Below are positions 29,801 to 41,799 of a stretch of 64,000 nucleotides of DNA, in pieces. The notes under the pieces were generated by a model that was not told the DNA's origin, ran no database searches, and saw nothing but the letters and a program-made list of their open reading frames with translations. The position numbers were made by a program, and so were the translations under genes. The DNA comes from Ficedula albicollis (lineage: Eukaryota; Chordata; Aves; Passeriformes; Muscicapidae): positions 51,592,138-51,656,137 of the forward strand of contig NC_021673.1 in the NCBI RefSeq assembly GCF_000247815.1, read 5' to 3'. Numbering within the stretch: the stretch's first letter is position 1; each line of letters starts with the position of its first letter.

Positions 29801-31289
29801 GCAAGAAAACAAATTTACTCTGTTCTTAAATAAATGTTGCTATACATGAGCAGCCACTTAGCAAAAAATGCAATTTTTACATACAAGTGCCATTAGGCAA
29901 TCGGTAAATTTCATTGTATATGAGAGAACTGGAGAAAATTAGAAGGTATCATAAACAAGTCCACTGAATCACAGATGTGTATGACGTGGCCCATGCTTTA
30001 GGCACTGATTTTTCCACTTGTAGCAAAACTCAGACCAAGCACTATTTTTCAGCCATAACTAGGTTGCCTCCTCAGCCAGAAGTCGAACTGAGCTACTGCA
30101 GTCCCAGAAGTACAAGAAAAAACAACTCCTGGCATCTTTGTATACCTGCCCAGTGAGTTTTTTCTTCGTTACCATAATTTTAGGGCCACTTGGTTTACTC
30201 TCACAGTTAGCTACAACAAGCACAAATTCTAAGAGCTCAAAGCTTCATCCTTTCACTGTAATCACATGACATTAGCAAGAGTCTTTTCCACACCACACAA
30301 CTAGTTTACCCATGACAGTTCAAATACAAAGTTAACCTAAAGCCCAAGGCTTCAATTCTGTTACCCCCAACATCCCATTAAATAAATATTCCATCATTCT
30401 ACAAGATTATTCCCGGAAAGGGTAGTTCAATTACTCAAATTATATTTGAAGAAATAAGTGCTGAGATAAAAAGCAGAATCATTTTTTTGGTCATAATTAG
30501 CACAACAACAGAATTACATGGCTGTGGTGAACCTCAGAAAAAATCTAATCCACTTCCCAGAAAATCTCAATTACTTCCATGTATCATTCCTGACATTGTC
30601 TGATTTAAAATGATGTAAATTCCTTGAAACACCAAGGCAGCCTAGAGCTCCAACAGCCCTTCAGTATCAGCATTTGTTCCACTCTACACTGTGGGACTGC
30701 CCTGCTGCAACTTAAACTCATCATTTGTCTTTCTATTCACAATGAATTTGGAGGATAAGTTATCACACTCCTCCTTGCAACCATCTTTTGTCTGTTTGCA
30801 GACAAAAATCTCTTCTCTACATTGAAACAGCCAAGTTTGTTTGTTCATCACTGGTTGCATTTTTTAAGTGCTATATCATTCTCTCTCTTCTCTGGATTTT
30901 CCAATTTTTTCATGAAGCTTAGCATATGAAAACGGAAAATGGCCAGCACAGCCAGATTAATTTGCACATTCCACAAGTTTTACTTCTGTTAATTCACCCC
31001 TAATGTTTTCTCTATTCACAGAATCATAACCAATGAACTACAAGGCAAATCAGCCATCAATAACCACCGCTTCTACAAAATCGAATTAAAAAATGATACA
31101 CAAGTCACCAGTTTTCCTCAACTGTTGCTTCTACAATTGGTTAATCCCTGCCCAAGCACAGTCCTTCCCAGTGCTCAGTAGCTTTGCAACTCAAAATCCC
31201 TAAAATAGCTTCCCAAAGGAAAAACATATATTTTGCATAGGTACATAATAGCATACACATCATATTATACACATATGAATCATAGAATT

Positions 31290-31449
31290 AAACTATAGAA
31301 ATAAAAAAATACTACAAAAATAGGCAGCACAATTAGTTTTTTTTAATTTAATAGAGAGGGTAAACCAAATAAACTATAGAAATAAAAAAATATTACAAAA
31401 ATAGGCAGCACAATTATTTTTTTTTAATTTAATAGAGAGGGTAAACCAA
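31290..31449 (+). repeat. Two-copy tandem duplication, ~80-bp unit
   Basis: The unit AAACTATAGAAATAAAAAAA...GAGAGGGTAAACCAA spans 31290..31368 and recurs at 31371..31449. The copies differ by a few bases (ATACTAC/ATATTAC and TTAGTTTT/TTATTTTT). It is rich in A and T runs. Confidence 0.92.
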
Positions 31450-32329
31450 CAGAGGCAATTTTAGTGCTTTTTTATCTGAACTACTGCTCATTTCTGTCCA
31501 TGGTTGCACGGGCTGCCATGCCACTAAAACTTTCCAAAAACAAAGCTCCTTCGTGACTGAGCATAAGCCTTCTTCTCAGTGCAATTGATCTAAGCTTCAG
31601 CCTTCTAAAAGCTTCTGTATCTTCCTCACACACTCCCTCCGCCTGCTACTGTGAGCTAATGAACTTATAGTGTTCTCACCATTAGCACAATATCCAAATA
31701 TGCCCCATAGAAACAGAAATGAAATTAAAAGCAGTAAAAATAAAAACAAGATATACAGAAATTTGCAGTATTTGTGTCAAGTTTACTCTAGGCTCAGTTA
31801 TGTCAGTGATAAACATGATGATTATCATTGTGGTAAAAAAGGGAACAAAATAGAAGCTTTGCTATCAGAGTGAGAAAAAAAGCACAAGTTTATTTGCCAC
31901 TGGGATAACAAGGAAAATTACTGCTATAGGGGTAAAAACTGCAATTTGAGCTACTACAAAGTAGCTCAACTCGGGCATTTGCTATGAATACAGAAAAAGG
32001 CAACCCATTAATGGAAAAAATGAAAGATGCTTCTGTTTGTCTCTCAACTTTGTTCTTTGCTTTGGGCTGGGAGAGGTGGGGGAAGAGAGAAATTAATTTA
32101 AATACAAGTGGCTGAACCAAAATGGATTTTTAAACAAATTTAGCAGTGATTTTAAATTACAAGCCATAGATTAAACAATTAGCATCTTTGTAATAGTGTC
32201 AGCCTACAGACATCACAAGAAAGTATAATTAGACACTAATTTTTAACAAGGTGCTTTTGTGAATCAAGTCATCCAAGGATACACAAACACAAAACCCACA
32301 ACTGAAAAAAACCCACCAAAACAATAAAA

Positions 32330-32370
32330 AACAAACAAACAAACAAAAAACAAACAAACAAACAAACAAA
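32330..32370 (+). repeat. (AAAC)n / (CAAA)n simple repeat
   Basis: Imperfect runs of CAAA units, interrupted once by a longer A stretch, lie in A-rich sequence extending left to about 32280. The complement gives a Cys/Val/Phe-rich chance ORF that is not a gene. Confidence 0.9.
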
Positions 32371-33259
32371 GCATGGGTTTTTGGACTGAACAAAACACCG
32401 TTCAGGATAGAAATGGCACAATTTCTTTTTAAATCTGGATAGTGTTGCACATTTGTGGAGCTGTAATTCATTCCTGGGCCCTGCATCTGAGAGGGAAGAT
32501 TGTCAGAGAAACTCAGATATTCACCATACTTGTTCTGGTCTTACACTGGGCCCAGCCACAGAAAGCATCAGAGCTGCCTGGAGCTTGTTTGAGTCTTCTC
32601 TAGCTGGGATGTAACAGAAACACTGCCAACACCATCTTCTTCCCTTCTTCCTCCTATCCCTTCTCTTCCATGCAAAAGGCTTCAAGGTTGGTATAAAAAC
32701 AAATTTTGAAAAATCCATACCCTTAAGGAGAAAGTATGTGCTCTACTGCAATTCTTGCTTACTTTGTATTGCCAGGGTAATGAAAGGAGAAGACACAAGA
32801 GCCAAACCTGGGCTTTTCTACTTGTGTAATACAAATCCTTGGTTACTCCTACAGTGAACACAGATACACAAGTGAAAACCTCAGCAAATAACATCAGGGC
32901 CAAAGCAGGGGAGATAACTCCAGTAAAGTCAGGTCAAAGATACAGATTATCTGGAATCTTATTTTAATATGAGATACCTGTCAGTGGCTACAAATAGCAA
33001 AGACACTGAATAAACCAAAGTATTCTCCCTCACCAAGTATATACTGGTTCTTTCCTGCCATGGATACCAAAGCATTTTATCTCTCTTGAGATCTGAATAT
33101 CCTAATCAATGTTAAACAATGCTCAGATGAACATGGAGATATTCTCATTACCCAGCTTTGAAAGAAACTGTAGTGTCAGTTTTTGTTTGTTCACCAATAT
33201 TAGTGTTCCCAAAATCCATTACCCACATGTTCATTTATAGCACTGTAATCCAGTGCTGC

Positions 33260-33306
33260 TTTTTTTTTTTTTTTTTTTTCCCTCGGGGTTTTTTTTTTTT
33301 TTTTTT
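33260..33306 (+). repeat. Double poly-T tract
   Basis: Twenty T, then CCCTCGGGG, then eighteen T. This is low-complexity sequence with no adjoining retrotransposon body that I recognise. Confidence 0.9.
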
Positions 33307-36300
33307 ACCATCCTCAACAGTTGTAATTGCCACCATTTCCTGCTCCTTTCCTTCCTTTTCCCCACCCCAGATCCCTAAATGTTTTTGTATCTGACCTTCT
33401 CATAACCAGCAATCCTGTGAAGGAAATTATGGTACCTTTCTTGGCTGTATTTACTGAATACAAGATATTGAGGGAAACTACAAGTTACTGGAAAAAAAAT
33501 CCCAAACCAAATAATAACTGGTAGAATAAAATTTCTTAAAATCTCAGTCTAAAAGCTTACATTTGAAAAAAACCCAAACACTAAACCACAGTACAGTAGC
33601 TTGCTTACAAAACCACTGCTATGCACAAAGACTGACACACATTTAACCAAATAGTGGGTTTTCCAGAGGAGCTGAGCACCTATTTCCACGAACAGAAAAG
33701 AACTATAACATTATGAAAACAAATCCTCGCATTGGCATTTACATTATCTCAATCAAAATGTCCTCTATCAACATGACACCAATTTAGAAGGAATGCATGT
33801 TTGTCATTTCCATGAATCACCAAGCAACTTGCACTGACAACAGAATTCAACCTTTTTAATGGACATAAAAATATCAACAGAAACATCTGCTCCACGTTCC
33901 CTTTTTTTCATGTTTTCCCTTCAACACTTTCAAATGAGAATGACTGTGTCCTGGCAACGTCCTGAAAATCACTTTTACATCTTTTTCACATAATGGATGA
34001 GCTGTGAAATTAGTTAGATGGGTACCTTGGGGGCTGCCCTGGTTGGCAAACTCTATTTTGTCAGTATCCGTTTCAATAGCAGCACTGTAGAGTATTAATT
34101 TAGACTATTTACTGAGGGGATGAGAATATAGAGAAAGTGTCAGGTTCTGAGAAAAAAATGACTGCACACCTACAAAGGAGCTCAGAGAACCAATGGCAGG
34201 GCAGAAGCCAGAATAAAATGCTGCCAGGCTGCTCCCAGGCCCACCACAGGAGCCATCAAACCATTCAAGCCCATCTGACTCAAATCAAGGATGTGCACAA
34301 GTAACAACCAACCTGTCTGGGGCTGTCACAGCACAGCCTCAGCTCCAGTGTGTGAGTATGCAGCCCATCACCCCCATCGCCATGAGCCACTCGTAGCAGC
34401 TCTCCCCAAAACCTTTCAGACCAAGGGAGTTTCTGCCTTGGAGGGTGACACATCACGGGATGCACGGAAAATGTAGCTCAGGATTGCACAAGACTTATAG
34501 GATATTTAGGGATGGAACTAAAGGCAGGAAAAAGCAGAGGGCTAGCCATTTTGGAGGAGGAAAAAGGTGCAGAAAAAAAAACAGAGGAGTAGGTAAAAAT
34601 GGTGGTGTGGTAAATATGCTTGCTAGTTGCATCCTGGATCTGATCAGCACAGTCTATTCTGCTTTCTTGCTAAATTCCTTTCAAAATCTTTCCTGGGCAT
34701 GGCACTCCTGTGTGCACACGTGTGAGTAGGCTGTGAAGACCGAATGAGGAGGAAAATAATCAGAGCAATGACCAGAGAAAGAAGGATGAAAGGAGGAAAG
34801 AAACTGTTGAGGTTGATAGGAAAGTACAAAGAAATTGAGAAACCTTAAAATGGGGGAACCAGAAGAGGGCTTGAAAAGGAGAGGCGAAGTTAAGAATCTC
34901 AGAAAGATGTGGCTCAGTTAGCCTGAGCACAAATCTGAGAAATGCAGCGATATTTGTAGTGCTCTGAAGTAGCAGTGGAAAATATTTTTAAAAAAAGGTA
35001 GCCACAAACAACACATTGTGTTTTCCTCTCTGCTTTAGAACATCTATTAGTGCCTTCTGAACCTAAAAGTATACTGAAAACATACCATGTCAAATACAGC
35101 AATCACAAGTAAATTTAAACTTTTATACACAAGTGTTTAGGCCATTAGGGAAAAGGGATAGGATAAATTAGCTGGTGTAAAAGCTACATAGGGATACGTG
35201 AGCTTAAAAAATTTGCAAGATGAGAGTTAAACAAAGACTGTGCTTCTTATAAAATAAAATTAATATTGCTTGATATACAGTTAAGTATGTGTAAGTAGTA
35301 TCGTTAAGGCTTCTACTGAGAAAACGATAAACTACAAACCAAGTCAACACATTTCAGTAGTTTAACTAATACTAGAAAACTGTATTTGCATTTATGAAAC
35401 AATAGCGATTTCCATGTTTTTGTAAAGTTACGTAAACATAGATGATTCCTCCGGCTTCACTAAAATATTTAAAGAATTCCAATAACCTGTCATTACTTCT
35501 GCTAAGAGACTTGTCCAGCCAAGATAACTACTGGCTGTCCTACCTAAGGTGAAATTTTAAAGTGATAGTTATGGATCTTGACTGATACTGAGAACCTACT
35601 TTTGCTAATGGATTTTGGTCCTAAAACTTTCCCTGCTTTACCTCCCATTTAAATTACAGCACATTGGAAAGGAGAATAAAACTCAAAACCCCTCCAGACT
35701 AAAACTACAAAGAGGTATAACAGCTCTTACCCCTGAAAGAAGAGGGTTAACCATAGACATTTTATTCCTAAGGAAGGCATATACAGGTGCAATACATTTA
35801 TGCTGCAGAATAGTTAAAGAAATACGATAATTATGTTCAAGAAAGATAGTGTCCATAAACAAGAACCAAACTGAATCAGAACCCCCACCATCTGGAACAC
35901 ATATCATTCACATGGAAGTATCATAAGAGAACTGACAATATTAATTCTTCATGTTTATTTACTGCAGGAGTCATACACTTACTCTTATAAACATTGTTAT
36001 ACTAGTTATTAAGACAAAATATGTCATAGATTACACAAGAAATATCTTAGGGTTTCACTCCATTTAATGATTTTTTTCCCCTCAATCCACAGTCCTATGA
36101 GATTGATCACGCAGCCTTTAACACATTGGAAAATACACTGTAAAGGTAGAATTTATCAATCTTTCTGCACTGGGTTATGTACATAAAAATGCTACAAGCC
36201 TGGATAATGTCTGGTGTATAGTGTCTTTTAATAGCAGGCCTAATTATACCCATTATGTCCCTCTACTTTGAATTGTTAAAAAACTTTTTTAAGAACTATT

Positions 36301-36537
36301 TCATGTGGACAGATAAAAATGTCTGCATGTATATGTGAAGAAATTCTAGTTGCTTTGGCTATGGTACAAATTTAACAATTGATATTTGCATTAACTTCCT
36401 TCTCTCACATCAGAGAAAATAGGATTGGAGTGACTTCAAAACATCTTTTTTCTGTCTAATGGCTGTCAATGGGATTTTAATATCAGCACCTTAAAGAACT
36501 TTAATTGCAAAAAAGCATTAACAGTGAAGTATGCAAT

Positions 36538-36659
36538 ATGTTAGATTGTCTTAATGGAAAAGTTGGAGCTAATTAATTTTGAAGTCTTTATTTGCAAAAT
36601 GTTAGATTGTCTTAATGGAAAAGTTTAAGCTAATTAATTTTGAAGTCTTTATTTGCAAA
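36538..36659 (+). repeat. Two-copy tandem duplication, 61-bp unit
   Basis: ATGTTAGATTGTCTTAATGG...CTTTATTTGCAAA at 36538..36598 is directly repeated at 36599..36659. There is a two-base difference (GTTGGAGC/GTTTAAGC). The copies abut exactly. Confidence 0.93.
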
Positions 36660-37034
36660 GTTCTTTTCAGGCTATGAATTAATTCTGCCTTTGATTTTAT
36701 GGTATAAATGAGCTGCTTTAAAGTTATCTATTGTTAATTACATGTTCTCTTTTAACTGTCCCTTGGAAACAATATTTGGTTGTGCATTGTAAACAACAAT
36801 AGAGAACTGTTACAGTAGCCTGTAAAAATTCAATTAATACTCAAGTTTTCCCAAATGCAGCCTGTAATTCAGGAATGTTACTTAGGTAGTTTTACAAGAG
36901 TTAGCAACAACTGAATTAAGAAAATGCTCTGAGTTAGACCCTACTTAATACTGTTCTTCCACATGACCCCACCTGGTAGAAATTCAGCTGCAAAACTCAC
37001 GACACTTGATTCTAATATAGAGCTATATAAAAAC

Positions 37035-37843
37035 AACTCAACTATTAAAGACGGGTGTTTGCTAGGGAAGGCAGGACCCTCCCTTGGACTGGGGAATGTA
37101 AACCCCCTCCCTATGAATTATAATTTTTAAATTAAGCGGCTCTCGGGCAAAGACATGAGGAGAGGAATAACAGTTCTTTACCAGTATGTATAACAAGGCA
37201 AACAAAACAACAGCAACGATGGAATTAGTAACAAACAGAACCGTGCCAGCCTTCTCGGCCGAGACAGGGAAGGAGGAGGAGAGGCTTTGCTTCTCAAAGC
37301 GCTGGGGCGGTCGATCCCGGTGCCCCCGAAGGACTCTGAAGAGCACTAAGCTGGAATGGCAGGAATGAGTAAAAGATCCCGGGCTGGTGGAGGAGATGTA
37401 TCAGAGAACTTTGCGGCAGTAGGTGGAACTGCGAGGATGTCCCGGCGGGGCAGGGGCTGCGGGGCTCCAGCGCAGAGAAACCCAGAGCGGTGCCGAAGAA
37501 GCGGGGGCGGTGCGGCAGCGGCGGCGGGCTCAGAGCAGGGCAGGGAGAGGCGGGCTCAGGATTCCCGGGCACCCAAGCAGATGGCCATAGGTCCCTCTTT
37601 TAGGGAGGAAACTGTTAATAAGGTCCCGGGTCAGTGGCTGCTCTCACGGCAGAAGCAGCAGCAGCTCCGGGCTGGATCATGGCAAATTCCTTTTCCCAAG
37701 CAACAGCAGCGAGCGTCCCCCTCTGAAGCCGCAGAGCGAGAGAACGAGCATTGCCCCCCGCCCTCCTTTTACCTGGGCCCAGCCAACCCTTTGTTTTCTC
37801 AAGTACCATAAGCACCAGCAGTCAGCGTCTCCCAGCAACTCAT
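37035..37843 (-). mobile_element. GC/CpG-rich endogenous-retrovirus LTR-like block (approximate bounds)
   Basis: About 0.8 kb of GC- and CpG-rich sequence stands out from AT-rich intron. Several strings resemble an avian ERV LTR as I remember it, apparently in minus orientation. They are a GGGAAGGCAGGACCCTCCC-type stretch near 37066, GGCTCTCGGGCAAAGACATG near 37138 and GAATAACAGTTCTTTACC near 37166, followed by A-rich and then GC-rich sequence. No gag/pol coding is visible, so it would be a solo LTR. I could not fix target duplications, and the family name is not certain. The 151-codon plus-strand frame inside is basic, low-complexity and unsupported as a gene. The block could act as a CpG island. 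Confidence 0.5.
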
Positions 37844-38374
37844 GGGAAAAATTCTAAAGGTAAGAAAGAACGAACGAGAAGAAACCTAACCCCCAACACC
37901 TAAAACCTGAAGTCCAGTTTCAGCCCTTACAGTCTGTCTCAAACCTCACCCAGTAGAGTTATTTCCGGCTGATTTTTAAATTTCAGCATAATTACTGCTG
38001 GTTGATTATTCATATTCTGTTTTGCATCCTAATGTTAATTTTCTCCACTTTACCTTCACCAAATACTACTGGTGCTAGTGCACATATTGGAACTGCAGCC
38101 CTTTCTGGCCTGAACACAGACTACATCCATTTACAATAAAAATGCAGGTTGCTACCAATTTATTACACATTCTGCATTTCATAAACACCTGGTGCAGAGC
38201 AACTCTGAGCTCGGCTGATAATAAATCAGTAGTAGAAGAACTATAGTTTATAACACTGAAGCTAACAACAATCTGATTTTCAAACAAGTATTGCATTTCA
38301 AAACCAAAAAACTGCAATATCCCCAAACCAAAAGACAAACAAATGAAAAAAAAAAACCAGAGTAAAAAACTTGT

Positions 38375-38458
38375 CTTTTTCAGTTTTGCAGGAATAGATG
38401 AAAAATGCAACAATTTTTTTCAGTTTTGCAGGAATAGATGAAAAATGCAACAATTTTT
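38375..38458 (+). repeat. Two-copy tandem duplication, ~41-bp period
   Basis: The unit TTTTTCAGTTTTGCAGGAAT...AAAATGCAACAATTTTT is present twice in direct succession with no visible difference. The T runs at the ends overlap, making the exact boundary ambiguous. Confidence 0.93.
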
Positions 38459-39375
38459 GGCTTGTATGTTACACATGAAAAATTACTAAGGAAGACTAAA
38501 CCAACAACTTCAGTCTTGTTCTAAATTGTATTTTAATAAAAGAAGGTAATTTAGTAGAGTTTTCTACATTTGAAAAGACTTGCATTATGTTAAATCCTTT
38601 GAAAACACATAATAAAATATGAATCCACAAGGAAAATTATAAATTTTGTTGACAATTTCTTTGAAAAGCATTATTGAAAAAAAGATTAGCCTCCTTAGAA
38701 AGGTAGCACATTGACTATACATCCCTTTTAATAAATCACTGTAAACAAAAGTCTTTATAAACAGGCTTTGAGACTCTCTATTCTCAAAGGAAACAAGCAT
38801 CTGAGAAATAAGGTTTTTATTTTGAATAAAGAAAAATAAGCAATCAAATTTGAACATTTGATTACTTCAGTCTTAATTCAGGGACTCAAAGGAGCAATTC
38901 AAAAAAACCATAGGCTTCACCAGGGAGACCCAAACATCAGCTCACAAGAGGATGAGGTGATAGGGTGAGGAACTATATTTCCTTTTCTTACAGCACCTAG
39001 TACAAAACAGTTGTTAATATCAGTGCTAGAAGAGCTGACAATCCTTTTCCCATCACTGCACCCAGTGTTAGTTTCACAAATATTTCCTCTAGCCCCAGCC
39101 TCCCCAAATGAAGCAGCTCTGTCAAAACAGTTCTTGTAATTTCTCTAACCTCACTTTCCTCAGAGTAACTTCACAGTTCACCTGCCTACAAAACTCCTCA
39201 TTCCCATTAGTGCATCCTACAGCTCCTGTCCTCCCTCAGCCCAAATGAGGCAAATTATGCCAAACACATGAGGAAGGTGGAGGGGTGGGGGGTAGGGGGA
39301 ATGGATGCAACTCAGATTTTGCCCTACTGAAAGTTTCTCTTTCATGTTTTTAAAAGAAAGCAGTTTGTCTTCCCA

Positions 39376-39542
39376 GTATTATTTTTGCTTCCTCCTTTCA
39401 TATAACTCAAGCACTCTATCTGCCATGAACAAGTCTAATCAGCACCGTGGAGTCCCACTGGTATTTTTCCTTCTTCCTTTCACATAACTCAAGCACTCTA
39501 TCTGCCATGAACAAGTCTAATCAGCACCGTGGAGTCCCACTG
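39376..39542 (+). repeat. Two-copy tandem duplication, ~83-bp unit
   Basis: The segment from GTATTATTTTTGCTTCC to CACCGTGGAGTCCCACTG (39376..39460) is repeated at 39461..39542. The 3' two thirds is nearly identical, while the T/C-rich 5' part has several differences. This explains the duplicated NSSTLSAMNKSNQHRGVPL peptide in overlapping chance frames. Confidence 0.92.
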
Positions 39543-40106
39543 CATACCTTAAATGTCAGCTTTCCGCAGCAGAAGCTCAACCCAGAATGTTCTGTTTTGT
39601 TTCATGTGTTTGTATGTTTTTGTTCTGTCCCATGCTGTCTGGTGTTGTCTTTCTACAAGTTTACTAAGGGAAATTCTTCATTTGCTGCTGGGAAATCGTT
39701 CAGACTTGTGTGATCTGTTCGGACAGATGGATGCAGGACTTCTGCTAAATCTCACTAAAATCAGATACTTGCAAGTCTGTAGCATATATCACTATTGGAC
39801 AAAAGGTCCAACTCTGGAATCCAAGACTTGTTTACACAAAATGTTGCTAAACTAAATCACTAAAACATCAAGCTTCACTTGCAAAGATTCAGAAATGCCA
39901 AGGTGATAGTTTGTAACAGCCCTGCACATAAATGCCCACAGAACAACTGCAGAGGAGACAATTTTATACCAAATACTCAAAATATAGGGCATTTCTGACT
40001 AGGTTGCATCTTCCACTTCCAGTGTATTAAAAAGCAAGATTTTTCCTGTCTTTGGATCAGAACATTCTTTCACAAGAATATCTTATGTATCACAGTACAG
40101 AAGTAT

Positions 40107-40139
40107 TATTATATATATATTATTATATATATATATATA
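40107..40139 (+). repeat. (AT)n microsatellite
   Basis: TATTATTATATATATATTATT and then an alternating AT run sit immediately left of the 22-bp repeat that flanks the poly-G tract. Such a run is a typical place for short-read contigs to break. Confidence 0.9.
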
Positions 40140-40160
40140 CCACAGAAGTATTTATTGTAT

Positions 40161-40349
<189 letters not shown>

Positions 40350-41477
40350 CACAGAAGTATTTATTGTATTTTTCCTGATAAAATAATGCTTTAATATGCT
40401 TGTGAAACTGCAAGGCATCTGCTTTTTCTAATAAAACAGTTTGCTATCACAAAGATAACAATGTTATTCTCATAATTACTCCACCCTCCAGTGAAATGGA
40501 CACCCATGCTCTTCTTGTTTGAGATGACTAGAAAAATGATGGAGTTAATTTTTTTCTTTTCCCTGAAATAAATTTCAGTGCATTGTTTTGCCAAATTGTG
40601 TATTTATTTTTTCACTATTTCCCAAACTGCTGATAGGAGAACACCACTGCCATGATCAGCTTTCCTATCTAGACTCTAAATATATCAAGTCCAGTGTTCT
40701 GGTTGCTTTCCTGTTTACAAAAAACGGAAAATCAGATATTACCAACTAACTAATGGAAGACTCGCTGAAGATCAGAGCCTATGCAGAAGTAAATTTGTAT
40801 TGATGAGTATTAATTTCGGCAATAGCCAGAAATAAGAATTATCACAGCTTCTACAATGTTTCTTACTCGAAGGGTGTTTCTAGAAAATATGAAACTCAGT
40901 ATTATATCAGTATTTTATTTTTTGGGGTTAGTCAATACTCCTTGGAAAATCACCAATGCCCATTAGACTCTAGTGACACTTAATGTACTTATCATTTAAA
41001 AAGAAGTTTTATTCATCATTAACTTTGATTTTTGTCCCAAAATATAGGGTAACATTTATTCCTATGAGAAGACACAGAATTCAGAGGTCACGTTCCCTTA
41101 CATGGAAACTAAGAATCACTACATTGTTTCCAATATTCTTTTTGAAAAAACTTACAGCAAACCACCAGTCTAAAAATGTAAAAGATTCTGTATGTTCTTT
41201 CTCAGCAAATTGCATTCTCTGTATATATATGGTGCCTCTTCTAGGGACAGGAGTATGTAAGGTTGTATTTCTCCTACTATGTTACAGAACTAAGAGTCAA
41301 CAGATATGATTGGGATGCTACTCCCTCCTATGGACTAACTGAAGGTTTTCTTAAAACCCTGATATTCATGAAGGAATCTGTACAGCGGTAAAAGCAAGGA
41401 CAGTGTTTGAAGGTGAAATTAAAGAAAAATAACTTGAACCAGAGGAACTTGTCTTTCGTAAGAGAATGCGCTGGAAA

Positions 41478-41799
41478 GATCTTATACGAACTTCCAGTCC
41501 CCAAAGGGGCCTACAAGGGAGCTGGAGAGGGACTTTTTACAAAAGCATGTAGTATTAAGAAAAGAGAGAATGGTTTTAAAATGAAAGAGGGCAGGCTTAG
41601 ATTGGATATTAAGAAGAAATTCTCTCCTGTGAGGTTGTGAGATACTGGAACAGCTTGCCCAGAGAAGCTGTTGATGTCCCATCCCTGCAGGTGCTCAAGA
41701 CCTGGCTGGAAGGGGCTCTGAGCAACTTGGTCAAGTGAAAGGTGGCCTTGTCCATGGCACAGGAGTTGGAACTAGATGATCTTTATGGTCTCTTCCAAC
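41478..41799 (+). mobile_element. CR1 LINE 3' region, split by a later insertion (left part)
   Basis: This is strongly CR1-like: GGCCTACAAGGGAGCTGGAG, GGGACTTTTTACAAAAGCAT, GATTGGATATTAAGAAGAAA, ACTGGAACAGCTTGCCCAGA and GAACTAGATGATCTTTATGG, in the order found in the end of avian CR1 ORF2 and its 3' UTR. It ends at CTCTTCCAAC, exactly where CR1 normally runs into its short tail. That tail is found 3.6 kb away at 45387..45410. The left edge is estimated and the coding capacity is dead. Confidence 0.92.

Noticed and set aside
37356..37811. 151-codon plus-strand frame in GC-rich sequence
   Set aside because: The composition is Arg/Gly/Ser-rich as expected for any frame through a CpG-rich LTR-like block. 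No domain is recognisable, and the opposite strand is also open in places.
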